Positions 48,567 to 61,400 of a stretch of DNA of 64,000 bases are shown here, piece after piece. Positions within the stretch are counted from its first letter, which is position 1, and each line of letters starts with the position of its first letter. The notes beneath the pieces were generated by a model that ran no database searches, was not told where the DNA came from, and saw only the letters and a program-made list of their open reading frames with translations. Source of the DNA: Saccharomyces mikatae IFO 1815 (Eukaryota; Ascomycota; Saccharomycetes; Saccharomycetales; Saccharomycetaceae). The DNA lies in contig NC_079266.1 in the NCBI RefSeq assembly GCF_947241705.1, positions 1 to 64,000 of the forward strand. The letters are read 5' to 3'. A program made the position numbers and the translations under genes.

Positions 48567-49370
48567 TCAACTGTATAAATTTATAAACTTATCTCTTGAA
48601 TCAGCGACCCCGTACACACCTTGCCATGATATAGGCCTGATAAACTTTGTTATTGGTGGTAGGTTTGTAACAATCTTTTGAGAAATGATCCATTGCAAGA
48701 ACTGTTGAGAATCCAGTGAGTTGTCTCCCTCATTGGCCAAACAACTGCAGTATTTGATGCTACGAAGAGCTTGAGGCCTCTGTGAAGCATTCAGTATTTG
48801 GAAAAGTATTTTGAAAATTGGCTGATCAATGGATATCTTGTCTTGGAAACTCGTTGGGGTAAACTGCAACCAATTGTTCACCATCGGCTCTTGGTCATTG
48901 AGATGGAGGCTCGATAGAAGGTCGACCCCATCGTCAAAGTAAAACTCACCTAGCGAAAATATCTCGTGCGGATGCACAATCACACCATTTTCGTCCTCCA
49001 TTGCACTTAGAGAGTCCCAGATTGATATCTCCGATATTTTATACTTGCTCAAGAATGGCAAGATGATCTCTACTATAAAATTGTTCAAATAATTTACGGA
49101 CACTAGGGGTGTGCGTTGCTGTATCGCATAAATTCCCCGTTTCTTGTTGTAAAAGACCTCCAAAGCACTGCTATACTTCATATCATTGTCTTTGTACAAC
49201 GAGGCGCTACCATCCTCTGGTCTGTCTAATGGTCCCACGAATTCTACTAGGTATTTGGAATCTAAAGCCTCCAGATATTCCCACTCATTTGATTGTGAAT
49301 TCAGTAGCCAGTCAACACTCAACTGGGGTATATTTCCTACACTCACTAATGGTAACACTAGGCAACTCAT
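48567..49370 (-). CDS. ADD66: Proteasome assembly chaperone Add66 (Pba2)
   Basis: A 267-residue protein, the same length as S. cerevisiae Add66/Pba2/Poc2, which pairs with Pba1 to guide alpha-ring formation of the 20S proteasome. A PAC2-type fold is expected: MSCLVLPLVSVGNIPQLSVD starts the chaperone core, SISIWDSLSAM-like strands lie in the middle, and the C-terminus KFINLYS matches an HbYX-like tail that docks in alpha-ring pockets only loosely. Tail-to-tail with EMC3 across 48 bp; divergent from LOS1. Confidence 0.95.
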   Translation of the reverse strand: MSCLVLPLVSVGNIPQLSVDWLLNSQSNEWEYLEALDSKYLVEFVGPLDRPEDGSASLYKDNDMKYSSALEVFYNKKRGIYAIQQRTPLVSVNYLNNFIVEIILPFLSKYKISEISIWDSLSAMEDENGVIVHPHEIFSLGEFYFDDGVDLLSSLHLNDQEPMVNNWLQFTPTSFQDKISIDQPIFKILFQILNASQRPQALRSIKYCSCLANEGDNSLDSQQFLQWIISQKIVTNLPPITKFIRPISWQGVYGVADSRDKFINLYS

Positions 49371-49608
49371 CGTTTCTTCGTTTGAGATATGTCTATTCCT
49401 TTACTATATTTTCAATATTCCTGTTTTTAATGTAGGTGGCTTTTTTTTTTTGGCATGTTACTCATTGTAGGATCAATATTTAGGCTCAAGGCGAGAAACT
49501 GGAAAACTAACTAACAAGAAAAACTAAAATTTTTTCCAATTACATCAGTCAGTTTGAGAAGTTAGCGGTAAGCGAGCAATAGAACAAGTGTTTCCAGTGA
49601 ATCGAGGA
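49371..49608. promoter_or_regulatory. Divergent promoter ADD66 / LOS1
   Basis: 238 bp shared by two divergent genes, with a T-run at 49440-49451. No PACE element (GGTGGCAAA) was seen for ADD66 on either strand. Confidence 0.4.
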
Positions 49609-52600
49609 ATGCTAGAACGGATTCAGCAGCTGGTAAATGCAGTGAATGATCCACGCTCAGATGTGGCCACTAAGAGACAGGCCATCGAGCTACTGAATGG
49701 GATTAAATCATCAGAGAATGCATTGGAAATCTTCATATCACTCATCATCAATGAGAACTCGAATGATTTGCTGAAGTTTTATGGGCTATCCACTTTGGTC
49801 GAATTGATGACGGAGGGCTTGAACGCTAATTCTAACGGCTTGAATATGATAAAGTTTGAAATAACTAAATGGATTAAGTTTCAAGTTTTGGCTAATAAGC
49901 AAACAAAGTTGCCAGACTTTTTGATGAATAAGATTTCTGAAGTACTGACCACTTTGTTCATGCTGATGTACAGTGATTGTAATGGGAACCAGTGGAATAG
50001 TTTTTTTGACGATCTAATGAATCTTTTCCAAGTTGACTCAGCCATTTCCACTCCCAGCCCGTCTACTGATGGTAACATTTTTTTGGGTCTTGAATTTTTT
50101 AACAAGCTTTGTTTGATGATTAATTCAGAAATTGCTGATCAAAGCTTCATTAGGTCAAAGGAGTCTCAATTGAAAAACAATAATATAAAAGATTGGATGC
50201 GTGATAATGATATTATGAAATTGAGTAATGTGTGGTTCCAATGCTTAAAACTTGATGAACAAGTTGTTTCACAGTATCCCGGATTAATCAATTCTACCTT
50301 GGATTGTATAGGGAGCTTCATTTCATGGATCGATATTAATTTAATTATTGATGCAAATAATTACTATTTGCAATTAATCTATAAATTTTTAAATCATAAA
50401 GAAACCAAAATATCATGTTATAATTGCATACTGGCCATCATCTCAAAAAAAATGAAACCAATGGATAAACTAGCTTTTTTAAATATGATCAATTTGACCA
50501 ATGAATTAACTTATTACCATCAAGCCATATCAATGAATCCTCAAATCATTACATTTGATAATTTGGAAGTATGGGAAACTTTGACCAAGTTGATTACTTC
50601 GTTTGGTACAGAATTTACTATTATTATTGAACAAGTTAATGATGACCCAAAATTGGATACGCTATACAAGCAGTCAGTGATATCAAATGTCGATACGATC
50701 CTATTGGAAAAAATAATACCAATACTCTTGGAATTTATGAATAATGAATTCGATTCAATAACAGGAAAAACTTTCCCATTCTGGTCAAACTATCTGGCTT
50801 TTCTGAAAAAGTACAAAGCATCTTCACCAAATTTTATACCATTGCATAAGGATTTTTTAAATAATTTCCAACAGGTTTGCTTTAAGAGAATGAAATTCTC
50901 AGACGACGAAATTACACAGGATGATTTTGAGGAATTCAATGAAACTATAAGATTCAAATTGAAAAATTTTCAAGAGGTTATCGTTGTAATCGATCCAAGT
51001 CTATTCTTGAATAACATCACTCAAGAGATTTCTGTAAACCTAATGAATTGTAAGAATGAGAACTGGCAGGTTTTTGAACTAACTATTTACCAGATCTTTA
51101 ATCTAAGTGAATGTATCAAGAACAATTATTTCGGTTTGAACAAAAATGAAATTATGACTTCACAACCTTCGCTAACCTTAGTACGATTTTTGAATGAATT
51201 GCTGATGATGAAAGAATTTTTATTGACCATTGATAACGAACAAATTCAAATATTGTTCATGGAATTGATTGTGAAAAATTATAATTTCATATTCTCAACA
51301 AGTGCAAACACATCAAACGCTACTGATGATGATGAAAAGTATTTGTTGATCTTGAATATTTTCACAAGTTCATTTGCCATGTTCAACAAGAGAGAAACTG
51401 TTAGGCTCAGATCATGGTACCTATTTACAAGATTTTTGAAATTAACAAGAATCAACCTGAAGAAAATTTTATTTGCCAATAAAAATTTGGTTAATGAAAT
51501 AACTAATAAAATAAGTCCTCTACTTCACATAAAGGTAACCTCTATCAATGCACAAGGAACAGATGACAACGATACAATTTTTGATAATCAATTGTACATA
51601 TTTGAAGGTATTGGGTTTATAATTACGTTGAACAATAGTAGTCAGGAGCACACTAGTGCCACTGCTACGGCTAGCACTTCTATGAATTACGATATATTGG
51701 ACCAGATATTGACCCCACTGTTTACCCAACTAGAGGGCTGTATTACTCAAGGAGCTTCGCCAGTGATAATTTTGGAATGTCATCATATTCTAATGGCCAT
51801 CGGTACTTTAGCTAGAGGTTTGCACATTGGTTTAGTCCCTGAGAATCAAGTTAACAACATGATGGTCAATAAAAAGTTGATCAATGATTCTCTAATCCAT
51901 AAATTCTCTAATATAGCTGAGGTTATATTGGTAACATTTTCTTTTTTCAATAAATTTGAGAATATCCGTGATGCATCTAGATTTACTTTTGCCAGATTAA
52001 TTCCAATCCTAAGTAATAAAATTTTACCGTTTATCAATAAGTTGATAGAGTTGATCTTATCATCTGCGGATTTAAAGTCATGGGAGATGATTGATTTTCT
52101 TGGGTTCTTATCTCAACTCATTCATATGTTTCATACGGACATAGACTGTTACCAGTTATTCAACCATTTACTCACTCCGTTAATTAACAAAGTTCATTTC
52201 ATTATAGATGACATTGATGGGCAACACGAGCAACAATCAAGCATTAACAAACCTATAGACACGACTGTCACAGCCACTTCCTCCGCAAATAAAAATATTG
52301 TGGTTACCGATTCATATAGAGATAAAATACTATTAAAAAAGGCCTACTACACATTTTTACAATCATTTACTAATAACTCTGTCACTTCGATACTATTATC
52401 AGACATAAACAGAGCGATTTTACCAATCATCCTGGACGATTTAGTCACCTACACGCCGCAGGAGATTCAAGAAACATCTATGATGAAAGTATCACTAAAT
52501 GTACTGTGTAACTTCATCAAATGCTTTGGGAAAGGCTCATGTTTGGATAATAACGATATCAATAAAGATCCCAACTTGAAAATAGATGGTCTCAACGAGT

Positions 52601-52920
52601 ACTTTATCATGAAATGTGTCCCAATAATCTTTGAAATTCCGTTTAATCCAATATACAAATTCAATATCAAGGAGGGAAATTTCAAGACCATGGCATCTGA
52701 CTTGGCAAGGTTACTGAGGGAACTATTTATCGTTAGTAACAACCTAACCACGAACGAAAACGAATGTGTAAAATACCTTACTCAAATATATCTTCCACAA
52801 ATACAGTTGCCTCAGGAAATAACCATTCAGTTAGTTAATACTTTAACGACAGTGGGTCAAAAGCAATTTGAAAAATGGTTTGTGGTTAATTTTATTTCTC
52901 TTTTGAAACAGGATCAGTAG
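49609..52920 (+). CDS. LOS1: tRNA nuclear exportin Los1
   Basis: A 1103-residue exportin-t (S. cerevisiae 1100), a karyopherin-beta that carries mature-end tRNAs out of the nucleus with Ran-GTP. The ATG at 49609 (MLERIQQLVNAVNDP) gives the family N-terminus; 7 upstream codons are open but not conserved. The chain is a HEAT-repeat superhelix without catalytic motifs, opening with an importin-beta N-like segment (DVATKRQAIELLNG). A low-complexity Thr/Ala/Ser loop (about 685-700) and an Asn/Gln/Ser loop (about 870-905) differ from S. cerevisiae by small length changes. Confidence 0.97.
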   Translation: MLERIQQLVNAVNDPRSDVATKRQAIELLNGIKSSENALEIFISLIINENSNDLLKFYGLSTLVELMTEGLNANSNGLNMIKFEITKWIKFQVLANKQTKLPDFLMNKISEVLTTLFMLMYSDCNGNQWNSFFDDLMNLFQVDSAISTPSPSTDGNIFLGLEFFNKLCLMINSEIADQSFIRSKESQLKNNNIKDWMRDNDIMKLSNVWFQCLKLDEQVVSQYPGLINSTLDCIGSFISWIDINLIIDANNYYLQLIYKFLNHKETKISCYNCILAIISKKMKPMDKLAFLNMINLTNELTYYHQAISMNPQIITFDNLEVWETLTKLITSFGTEFTIIIEQVNDDPKLDTLYKQSVISNVDTILLEKIIPILLEFMNNEFDSITGKTFPFWSNYLAFLKKYKASSPNFIPLHKDFLNNFQQVCFKRMKFSDDEITQDDFEEFNETIRFKLKNFQEVIVVIDPSLFLNNITQEISVNLMNCKNENWQVFELTIYQIFNLSECIKNNYFGLNKNEIMTSQPSLTLVRFLNELLMMKEFLLTIDNEQIQILFMELIVKNYNFIFSTSANTSNATDDDEKYLLILNIFTSSFAMFNKRETVRLRSWYLFTRFLKLTRINLKKILFANKNLVNEITNKISPLLHIKVTSINAQGTDDNDTIFDNQLYIFEGIGFIITLNNSSQEHTSATATASTSMNYDILDQILTPLFTQLEGCITQGASPVIILECHHILMAIGTLARGLHIGLVPENQVNNMMVNKKLINDSLIHKFSNIAEVILVTFSFFNKFENIRDASRFTFARLIPILSNKILPFINKLIELILSSADLKSWEMIDFLGFLSQLIHMFHTDIDCYQLFNHLLTPLINKVHFIIDDIDGQHEQQSSINKPIDTTVTATSSANKNIVVTDSYRDKILLKKAYYTFLQSFTNNSVTSILLSDINRAILPIILDDLVTYTPQEIQETSMMKVSLNVLCNFIKCFGKGSCLDNNDINKDPNLKIDGLNEYFIMKCVPIIFEIPFNPIYKFNIKEGNFKTMASDLARLLRELFIVSNNLTTNENECVKYLTQIYLPQIQLPQEITIQLVNTLTTVGQKQFEKWFVVNFISLLKQDQ

Positions 52921-53273
52921 CTTTTCATACGCAGAAAAACTGAGAGAAAAAAAAATGCAAGAAAAAACTGAAATTGTAGTTATATTTATATTAATATTTA
53001 CATTTTTAGTACTTAATTAGACTAATCGTTGACTTTGTTTAGCAGCTAATCATGTAAGGATGATGTAGCACGTCTTTCTCAATTAATCTGTACTGTGCAA
53101 TTATATAAATACTATTAATTATTACGTAAATAATGACAAGTTTTTTAACTTTTTTAGTTTCAAAGAAAATCGTTGGAAGCATCAAAAAGGATCAGGTGAG
53201 ATATGAGCGTGAGTGGATGTCTCGACCCTAACAGGACACAAAGAACTATCATAGTAGGACTTTAACTCATACA
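52921..53273. promoter_or_regulatory. LOS1-EAP1 spacer
   Basis: Tandem spacer with an A+T-rich LOS1 3' region (TTATATTTATATTAATATTT, about 52980-52999) and the EAP1 promoter. No gene recognised. Confidence 0.4.
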
Positions 53274-55178
53274 ATGGAACTCAACGACCCTTCAATTATA
53301 TCAACCACTCAGTTTTCAGGCGAATTGCCAAACAGTGATAGTGCAGCCGCTACTCACAAATCTCAGCAAGCCATCTCCAATCTATTCCAAAAATTATCCA
53401 AAAAGGAAAAGGACGAGAAGCCAATCGCCAGCGTAGAATCTTCTAATGATAGCTCTAACACTTCTGCCGCTACAACTAGCAATAATAAAGAGAGCAATAA
53501 GAAAAAAAATAAGAAGACAGCTATGCTAAACTTCAGCAGCTTGACGGACCCTATAACGAACTACAAACCAATGGAACTGCAATACAAGACATATGCATAC
53601 TCTATGAATGAACTTTACCATTTGAAGCCAACTTTGGCAAGTGCCTCACATGAAGAAGACCCGCTCATTGCGGAACTTGTGAAAAGTCTGCCTAAGAGAA
53701 AGTTCTGGCGATTGCGCATGGGACCTCCAGATCAAAAGCATGCTAATAACCATCATTTCAATGGTAACAATAGCGGTGGCAGTTGGAAAGCTGGTTACAA
53801 AAACGGCAAAAATGATGAAAGAAGAATGAGTAGGACCAAAAACGTGCAAGGGAGCAAGAGGAGATCTCAACAGGACGATGAAGACAAAAAGATCGACCAA
53901 GAAATGCTGGAAATGGATAAGAATCTTCAATTGGGAGGTGATGTCGGTCACTCGATTGCAGATTTTGAGGACTGGAAGGCAAAGATGAAAGAATTAGAAA
54001 TGAAGAAGATCTCAAAGACTAAAAGCGTTAGCAACTCCACCGCTATTGCTCCTAGAGAAACCGCCACACATGAAACATCCACCGATTTAAGACCTGCCAT
54101 GCCAAGCGGTTCTAATTCAATAACAGATTTCCTGAATTTAAAGAGACAAGATAAAAAGGAAGAACCTTTACAACAAATTTCTGGCACCCCTACTGGGCAT
54201 CCAAACCTATCAAAAGTCACTATAGAACAAGCAAATGATTTAGAAACTAACTCGGATTTAGGTAAAAGTTCGTCATCTCGCTTTTCATCATTTTTCAATA
54301 AATCTGCGACTTCATTGCCTTCATTAGATACTAACAACCAGGCGCCGTCGCCAAATGTATCTGCAGTAAACAACGATGCTAATGGTACACAACATCAAAG
54401 TGGCTCAAGGTTGATGTCATTCTTCAAAGAATCTAGATCGAGTACTCCAAATGCAGAATCGCAACTGTTATCAACCTCTGACAAAGATACTCGAAAGATG
54501 CAGGCTCTTCCGCCATTCCAGCAGCAATCTCACCAACCGCAACAAATGCAACCATTGGCTTTTTCTCAGCATCCTCCTAATAATAACGCGTTTTTCAATG
54601 GGCTATTAAACAAAGGTAAAAGTGAAGCTAACACGCCACCTCCGCCTCCAGGGCTAATTCCTCATCAAGGCCCACAATATCCTATGATGGGTGTACCACC
54701 AAATTTTCCACAACACATGATGCCACCGCCACCAGGTCTTGTTCAATTTCAGAAAGGTTCTAAAGATGTAAATAAAAAGAATGATGAACAATCAAGGCAG
54801 AATAAGAACGTCAACGGGTCTAGGAATAGCAAGGGAAAACAAGCGACAACAGCAACAACAGATTTACCTCAACAGCAATACATGCCACCACCTCCACCTC
54901 CAGGATTCTTCCCCATGCATCCTAACTTTCCTAACGGTCCAATGCCACCATTACCGCAGGGGTTCCCAATGCCACCAAATGGTATGTTGCCAGTAGCAGG
55001 TCAACAACCACAGCCTCCTTATCCAAACATGATGCTACAAGGAAATTTCCCACCTAATTTTCAACAAGGCTTTGGTGGAAACTCGCCTATGCCAATGCCA
55101 TCTATTATTGATGCCAATAACAAAAATGTTAATAATCAATTACCACCAGGATTAAACTCTAAAAAGAACATAAAATGA
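53274..55178 (+). CDS. EAP1: eIF4E-binding protein Eap1
   Basis: A 634-residue, mostly disordered translation regulator (S. cerevisiae 632) that competes with eIF4G for eIF4E and promotes mRNA decapping; it acts below TOR signalling. The eIF4E-binding motif YXXXXL-phi is YSMNELY at residues 109-115. The N-terminus is Ser/Lys-rich, a basic region covers about 165-200, and the C-terminal third (about 455-620) is Pro/Met/Gln-rich with repeated PPPPPG blocks. About 88 percent identical to S. cerevisiae by memory, with small indels in Gln/Pro tracts. Tail-to-tail with TOR2. Confidence 0.97.
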   Translation: MELNDPSIISTTQFSGELPNSDSAAATHKSQQAISNLFQKLSKKEKDEKPIASVESSNDSSNTSAATTSNNKESNKKKNKKTAMLNFSSLTDPITNYKPMELQYKTYAYSMNELYHLKPTLASASHEEDPLIAELVKSLPKRKFWRLRMGPPDQKHANNHHFNGNNSGGSWKAGYKNGKNDERRMSRTKNVQGSKRRSQQDDEDKKIDQEMLEMDKNLQLGGDVGHSIADFEDWKAKMKELEMKKISKTKSVSNSTAIAPRETATHETSTDLRPAMPSGSNSITDFLNLKRQDKKEEPLQQISGTPTGHPNLSKVTIEQANDLETNSDLGKSSSSRFSSFFNKSATSLPSLDTNNQAPSPNVSAVNNDANGTQHQSGSRLMSFFKESRSSTPNAESQLLSTSDKDTRKMQALPPFQQQSHQPQQMQPLAFSQHPPNNNAFFNGLLNKGKSEANTPPPPPGLIPHQGPQYPMMGVPPNFPQHMMPPPPGLVQFQKGSKDVNKKNDEQSRQNKNVNGSRNSKGKQATTATTDLPQQQYMPPPPPPGFFPMHPNFPNGPMPPLPQGFPMPPNGMLPVAGQQPQPPYPNMMLQGNFPPNFQQGFGGNSPMPMPSIIDANNKNVNNQLPPGLNSKKNIK

Positions 55179-55464
55179 AATGCACAATAGGCGGATTTTT
55201 TTTTGAAAGGATGCGGCGAAAGGTAGTGAAGTGAGCTCACTATTGAGATCACGCTCCTTTTTTCAAATCTTCACTGTTTAGAGTTTTATATAACATGTAT
55301 CCTATATTTTCTTATCCTATCATCATCACCTATTTTATTGTTTATACATGTATTTAAGCCTCACTTTTTTTCAGTGAAGTATAGCCTTTTTTAAATGCTA
55401 TAAAGTAGTACCTAGAACTAAACATAAACAAGCATTTTCATAACATTATTTCGTAAATTAAAAA
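55179..55464. terminator. Convergent EAP1 / TOR2 3' region
   Basis: 286 bp of A+T-rich 3' sequence shared by two converging genes. GTGAGCTCAC (about 55231-55240) is a perfect 10-bp palindrome, with no assigned role. Confidence 0.4.
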
Positions 55465-58400
55465 CTACCAGAATGGACACCAGCCTATATAATGTTGACA
55501 TAGATTCTCCACGGACGTAGCTTGCTGGATTAATTTGTCAACTTGTTCAGGAACATCCAAATCATTGAACCTTCTTATATCGTTCCCTGTTAATTTGTCA
55601 GTTATACGTTTTAAAACTAACATAGCCCTTGCATTCCTGATAGCATTTTTATGCTCATTCTCAACCCTTTGGACTTCTTCTTCCGTAATAGTGCCATTAC
55701 TCAATAGCTCATTAGCATTCATGACTGGTAATTGAATACCAGTCTCTTCCTCAATTTTCTTCGTCGGTAAGTCGAAACCCCAATTAATCAAGGGATCAAA
55801 AGCAAAAGCTTCGAGAATTGCCATTAACGAATCTTTGTTGTCTCTAAGCACCTTCATAACATTTTCACATGTGATACGGAAGCTACCTTCAATGCCACTC
55901 ACTTCCATAGCGAATGTTAGCATTCTAGTCAATCTGAATGGAACTTTCTCAGGAAATTTTTCTCTTAATATGGCCGCCTCAAAACAATCTCCAAAATCGA
56001 TATGGATAACTTTCCCAGTAATCCTATCCAACATTAAATTACTAGGGTGACGATCACCTAAGCCCAATATATAACCAGTCATGGACATGACAGCTAAAGA
56101 TCTTGTATATGTCGTTCTTCGCTCCAACCATGTTTCCGATGACCTGCTCTTCAACCACAACACCTTATAAAGGTCCTGTCCTTCAGTATTGTTCAAAGCG
56201 TACGTAAAAACTTCAACTTTCTGTAACAATGTTAGATTATCATAGTCAGGTGCCATTTGTAACATGACCCAATGCTCAATGTTTAATGGAATTTTTTTAG
56301 CTTCTCTGTGCTCTCTAATCAATACATGGAATGTGTCACTATTCGGAACCCAACCCAGTAACCCAGACTTAGGAGAAAGGGGGATTGCAGGATATTGTTG
56401 AATGTCTAAGTGCCTTCTAAAGCACTCAGCATCATTTTGTAACAACGTATTAACTAAACCAAATAGTTGCATAACCAAGCTATCCTGTCTAATATCTTCA
56501 TGTCCTTTCAACAAATATTTATAATCTTTTCCATCACTACCTTTGATACAAAATTTTCTCGGTCTTTGTTTAGATGAGATAACTGAGAATACAGGTTCAA
56601 ACTTCGATATTTTAACAATTGGTTTACCCCCACTAGCACGGGTCCCGGGGACGGCCAAGTCTAAGTCATGCGCACATAGTAGTTTTGGTGAAACATGTTG
56701 TAATTCCAGGGTTTGCAGTTGCGGCAATTGTTTACCGATTTTTCTAAAAACGTTATAATAGATGTCCCACGCTTGGTTTAAATTGCTAACATCTTTGGTT
56801 TTCTTATAATGCATTAACCATTCGTAAGCATCATTCAAGTCCCTCCCAAAAGAATTTTGAAAGGATATTTCTCTCAAAGTCTCTGGCCCTCTCTTCAACA
56901 TCTCGTACAACGGTTCTAAGGCAGCAAACATTTTCTCGGTATTATGTTCACCAAAAAACTGTCTACTAGCATCATCCAAACCTTCATACCATTGCTCATG
57001 CCATAGTACTGCCATACGGATCAATTCGTGACTAACAAGTTCTGCTTGGTCGACCAAAACTGGACTGTGTATTCTCATCTTTTCAATGATAGACAAGGCT
57101 GCTTTTTGTCTCGATAAAGACTCGGATTTAATTGCAACCATTAACGGATATACCAAGGCCTGCGGATGAGCCTTGCCTAGATCAGATAATAATGAGAGCA
57201 ATGATCTGCTAACTATTTGATTGGGTTGATGAATTCTAGAAATTAATTGCGGTAATACTTCTAACCATGTACCAATTTGGATCAGGTTGAAACCCTCGTG
57301 CATCGCTTGAGTTGCTTCTGGAATACCACCAAATGTGAACCATAAAGTTAACAACCTTAATGCGTCTTGTAGAGAGCTTGATTCTGATAACGAAATAGAA
57401 TGAAAAAAGCCTTTAATGGCTGGAATTACATGTCTCTGTATCAAGTTAGAAGAATAATGAACTTCTTTAGCATCAAATGTGTTAACTCCAATCATACCAT
57501 TTCCAAATTCATTGAGGTCAGCAACAGAAGCAGCATTACTTCCTTCCTGTTCCTTTTTTGACACAGACGTCATCATTGAAATGACTTCAAAATTGGCTAG
57601 CGCCCAATTATGCCAAGCTTTGTACCATTTATTGTCAAAATGTGTAGCAAGCAAATAAGAACCTAAAATTGAATCTGGATTGTTTAATCTCCATTTAGGT
57701 TGTAAGCAAACTCTCCATTCTCCTTGCTTCAAGAAACAACGGGCTAAAAGCTTAGTGTAATCTTCAAAATTACGCGGAACTCTTTTGCTTTGTTGAGGCA
57801 CATTTTGGGCTATCATATTGTTTGGATCCAAACCCAAATCATGAGCCATTCTAGAGGTAAAATTGATTAGCTGCTTCAAAGCTTCATCTTGCAATCCTGT
57901 TGCCCACAGATATTTTAGTTGCGCATAAACGACAGGAGGAGATGCTTTAGCAGTATTGGGATGATCTGGATCGTCAGTTTCCTCAAGCAATGTGTTCAGA
58001 ATTTTTTTAGCTAATGCCATTCTTCCTGATTTCCTGCACAAATTTGCAAACTTGATCCTGACCTGAGAATCTTGTTTTGGCTTAATTACCAATGATCTGA
58101 CACGTAAAATTCTTTGCCAGACATCAATATTCTTTTGGCAACCCAATAATCTCGTATTCCAAGTTTCTCTCATTACTAATCGTTTTTCTGAATTCTGTGG
58201 TAACTTCTTATATTGAATGATTTCTTCCAACTCCGCTATAATCTGCGCTCTAACAACAACATTGTATGCTCTATTATAGCTTTCATTAATAAGAGCCGAC
58301 AATTCGGTAACCAAAAGATCTCTTGCATTGAAAATATGAAATTCTGCCCTCTTAAAGTTGTTTTTGTGTAGACATAAAATCGCGTCATAAAATTCTTTAT

Positions 58401-61400
58401 CTGGAGACTGAGATTTCATAACGCTTGTGTATTGGGCTATTTCATCCCATTGCTCCAGACCCCAAGCAGCTCCAGCTGCCAAAGGTGCCATCGCCTTCTT
58501 CACGTCGGGTTTCGCTGTACTCCACTTTTGAGAAGCTAATTTAGAAAGTTGTTCCCACTCTCCAAGGGCGTACAGTGATCTCAACTTCCCCATCATCACT
58601 TCCACTGAATCTTCTCCTGCTGCCTCTTTTTCATTATATGCTGCAAGAGCATCCTCCCAGCGTTGCAACTTTTCGTACCACGTCTCCTTCAACTGTAATT
58701 CATTGTGCTGCTGTGCGTGCTTCAAAATACCAATCGCAGAGTCTGTTTGATGAAGTTGATTATTGATGCTAATCAGGGCTTCAATTGTTGAATTTGTAGG
58801 CTCTTCTAAAAATTCCACTTCTTTATAATGCAGTGCCTTCGCAAAAGCATGACATTTTTGGGCGTACTTACCCAACGTATGGATTGGAATGGGTAATGGC
58901 TTATCATCGTGCTCCATGAATTCTACCAAATTTAATAACATTTGATAAATTTCTGGGGGGTTTTCTGAAGATGATAAAGCTTTACACAAAGCTTGAACCA
59001 AGTCTTCTTGGTATGTGCTTTGAAGTTCAACCCAGCAACTTGAAAATGAAGCATTGAATAATTCTCTCGCCAATGGATAATAAACGCTAACTAAACTTGA
59101 ACATGAACGCAAGGAAGCTGAAGGCGATTCTTTCAATAATTGAATAGATAACCTCCTTATCCATTCTTGCCAATCTTCTTTGGTTTTCTGCTGAGAACAA
59201 TACCACGCATTCTTCAAAATATTTTGATTCACAGGTAATTTCTTTACTTGTAGTTCATCCTCATATTTCTCTCTCTCCGGTGCTTCGCTTTCTTTGTCAA
59301 ATATGATGTTCGTTGGTAAACCTTCATTGTTCAGTAATTTATTAACAAGCTGGTCATATACTGAATGCTGAATCCTATTTTTCAACAGTGCTTTGTTAAT
59401 AACTGGCACAAACACTACAAAATCAGTACCTAGTTGTAAAAGAAGTAAACTTAGCGTGTTCATGGTTGCCTTGGTTAGTTCCCTGTCCCCATTATTCAAG
59501 ATCCTTACCAACGCTTGAACAATCCTTGATGACATTTCAGAGAGATTAATATTCTTTGCTAATCTACCCAATGTTATAATTGATATTTTCTTTAAACTTC
59601 CAGCGGAATACTCAGTCATTCTAACAACTACGGGCATAATCAAATGAGAATAGTCTTCTAAGTTTGGTCCAAAAACTACTAAAGATTTCAATATACGAAT
59701 TGAAACAATTCTTTTATTGGACTGGTCGTTCTCCAGAATGTCAAGGAAAAATGTTAATGTCTCCGGGACAAATCTTTTAAATTCTCCCTCTAGAGCCTTA
59801 GATATCGATTCTATGACAGATATTATTGTAATTTGTAGCTTTATAATTGAAAAAAATTCTTTGATTACATCATAAATTTCTTTGACATGAGGTCTGATAT
59901 GTTGCTTGACAATTGAGATAAGAAACCCTAACTGTTGAAAATAAAAGTCGAGTTGTGATGGCGGGCATGAACGCATTACCAAAATAATACCTGGAATGAT
60001 TTGATCCAAAAAAGAAACGCATCGTAAACCAAGGTTTTGAAAAATATGCATAATGGCCTGAATTGCGGCTGTGTGATGAGTTGATAAAGATGGGTCATTT
60101 AAAATCTTCATGAGATTGTGAATAACCACAGTGGGGTAATATTCGTCATTAGATGGTGATACTCCTTGCATTAATAGTGCAATGTCAATTGAGGGGGCAT
60201 TTTGCTCAACCGAACTCTTCGAGTTCGATGTGACTTCCATTTCTCTATGTTTATATGGATCAAGAGCGCCTAGTATCCCAATCAAGCGGACTGTTCCGCG
60301 CCTGATATGAGGGTTATTCTCTGTCTTAAGAATATTAATCAAAATCCCAAGTAACTCTGGGTAATCTAGTAAAGGACCAACAACGTAACCAGAGGAAGCA
60401 GCTAGCTGTCCCAACGTTGTTAGGGCAGCATCTCTTTTGAAAGAGTTTGATTGGTCTTGGAATGTTTTTATAATGAGGGGCATTAACTCTTTTATATAAC
60501 GTGTCATCTGTTTACCTCCAACAACTGATAGCTCGCCAAGAACTTTTAATGCAGTGGATGCTACCGCAGATGAAGTATCTTGACATTTGGGAAGAATGAC
60601 ATCTAAAATAGGATCGATATAAGGCTTCGCCACTCCATCACTAGAGTTTATCAGAGTGCACAATAAAGTCGCACTTTCTTCTTTTTTATTTGGCATATTT
60701 GAATATTTCAATTGTGTCAAAAGTTCCAATAATGTTTTCCTTAGTGAAGGAACTACATAGGCGGGATTAACAGAACTCAATCTGCCTATTATCTTAATGG
60801 CTTCCAATTGAATACCAAATATTTCATCATTCAATGCCATGAAAAGTAAGCGTAAATTGTCTGGTTGTGCCAATTGAGGATCAAAATTCGATCCCAAATG
60901 CTGAAGAATTTCTAATCTAATTTCTGCTACAGGATCAGTTATTGCGATCATAAGCAACTTACTTAATACTTCTGAAACAGAATGTAGAGCATGAACTGAT
61001 GTTTGCTTACAAATATCATCTCTGATAAATAAGTCACAAGAGGTTAATGCTGCTAATTTTCTAACGGATGGGTCCTCATGCTCAATGTAGGAAATTGTGA
61101 TGAGCCTAACAAACTCGGTCAAGGAATACTGATGATGAATTAATTGCAACATCTTAAAGCATTGGATTAAAATTTGTGCATCTGCAATATCGTCATTAGG
61201 TTCACCAGTTTTTCTCATAAAGCTTTGATTTCTCAATTTACGAGCCTTTTCAATAGAGAATTGATTATTAAAATCGTACTGGTTTGATTGAATGAATTTT
61301 TCACCAGATAATGATATTGACAGTAAATTCAGAATCCTCGAATTAACGGTAGATTCCAAGGAGGGTATTTTTTCGTTAAGGATCATTAAAGTCTCTTGCA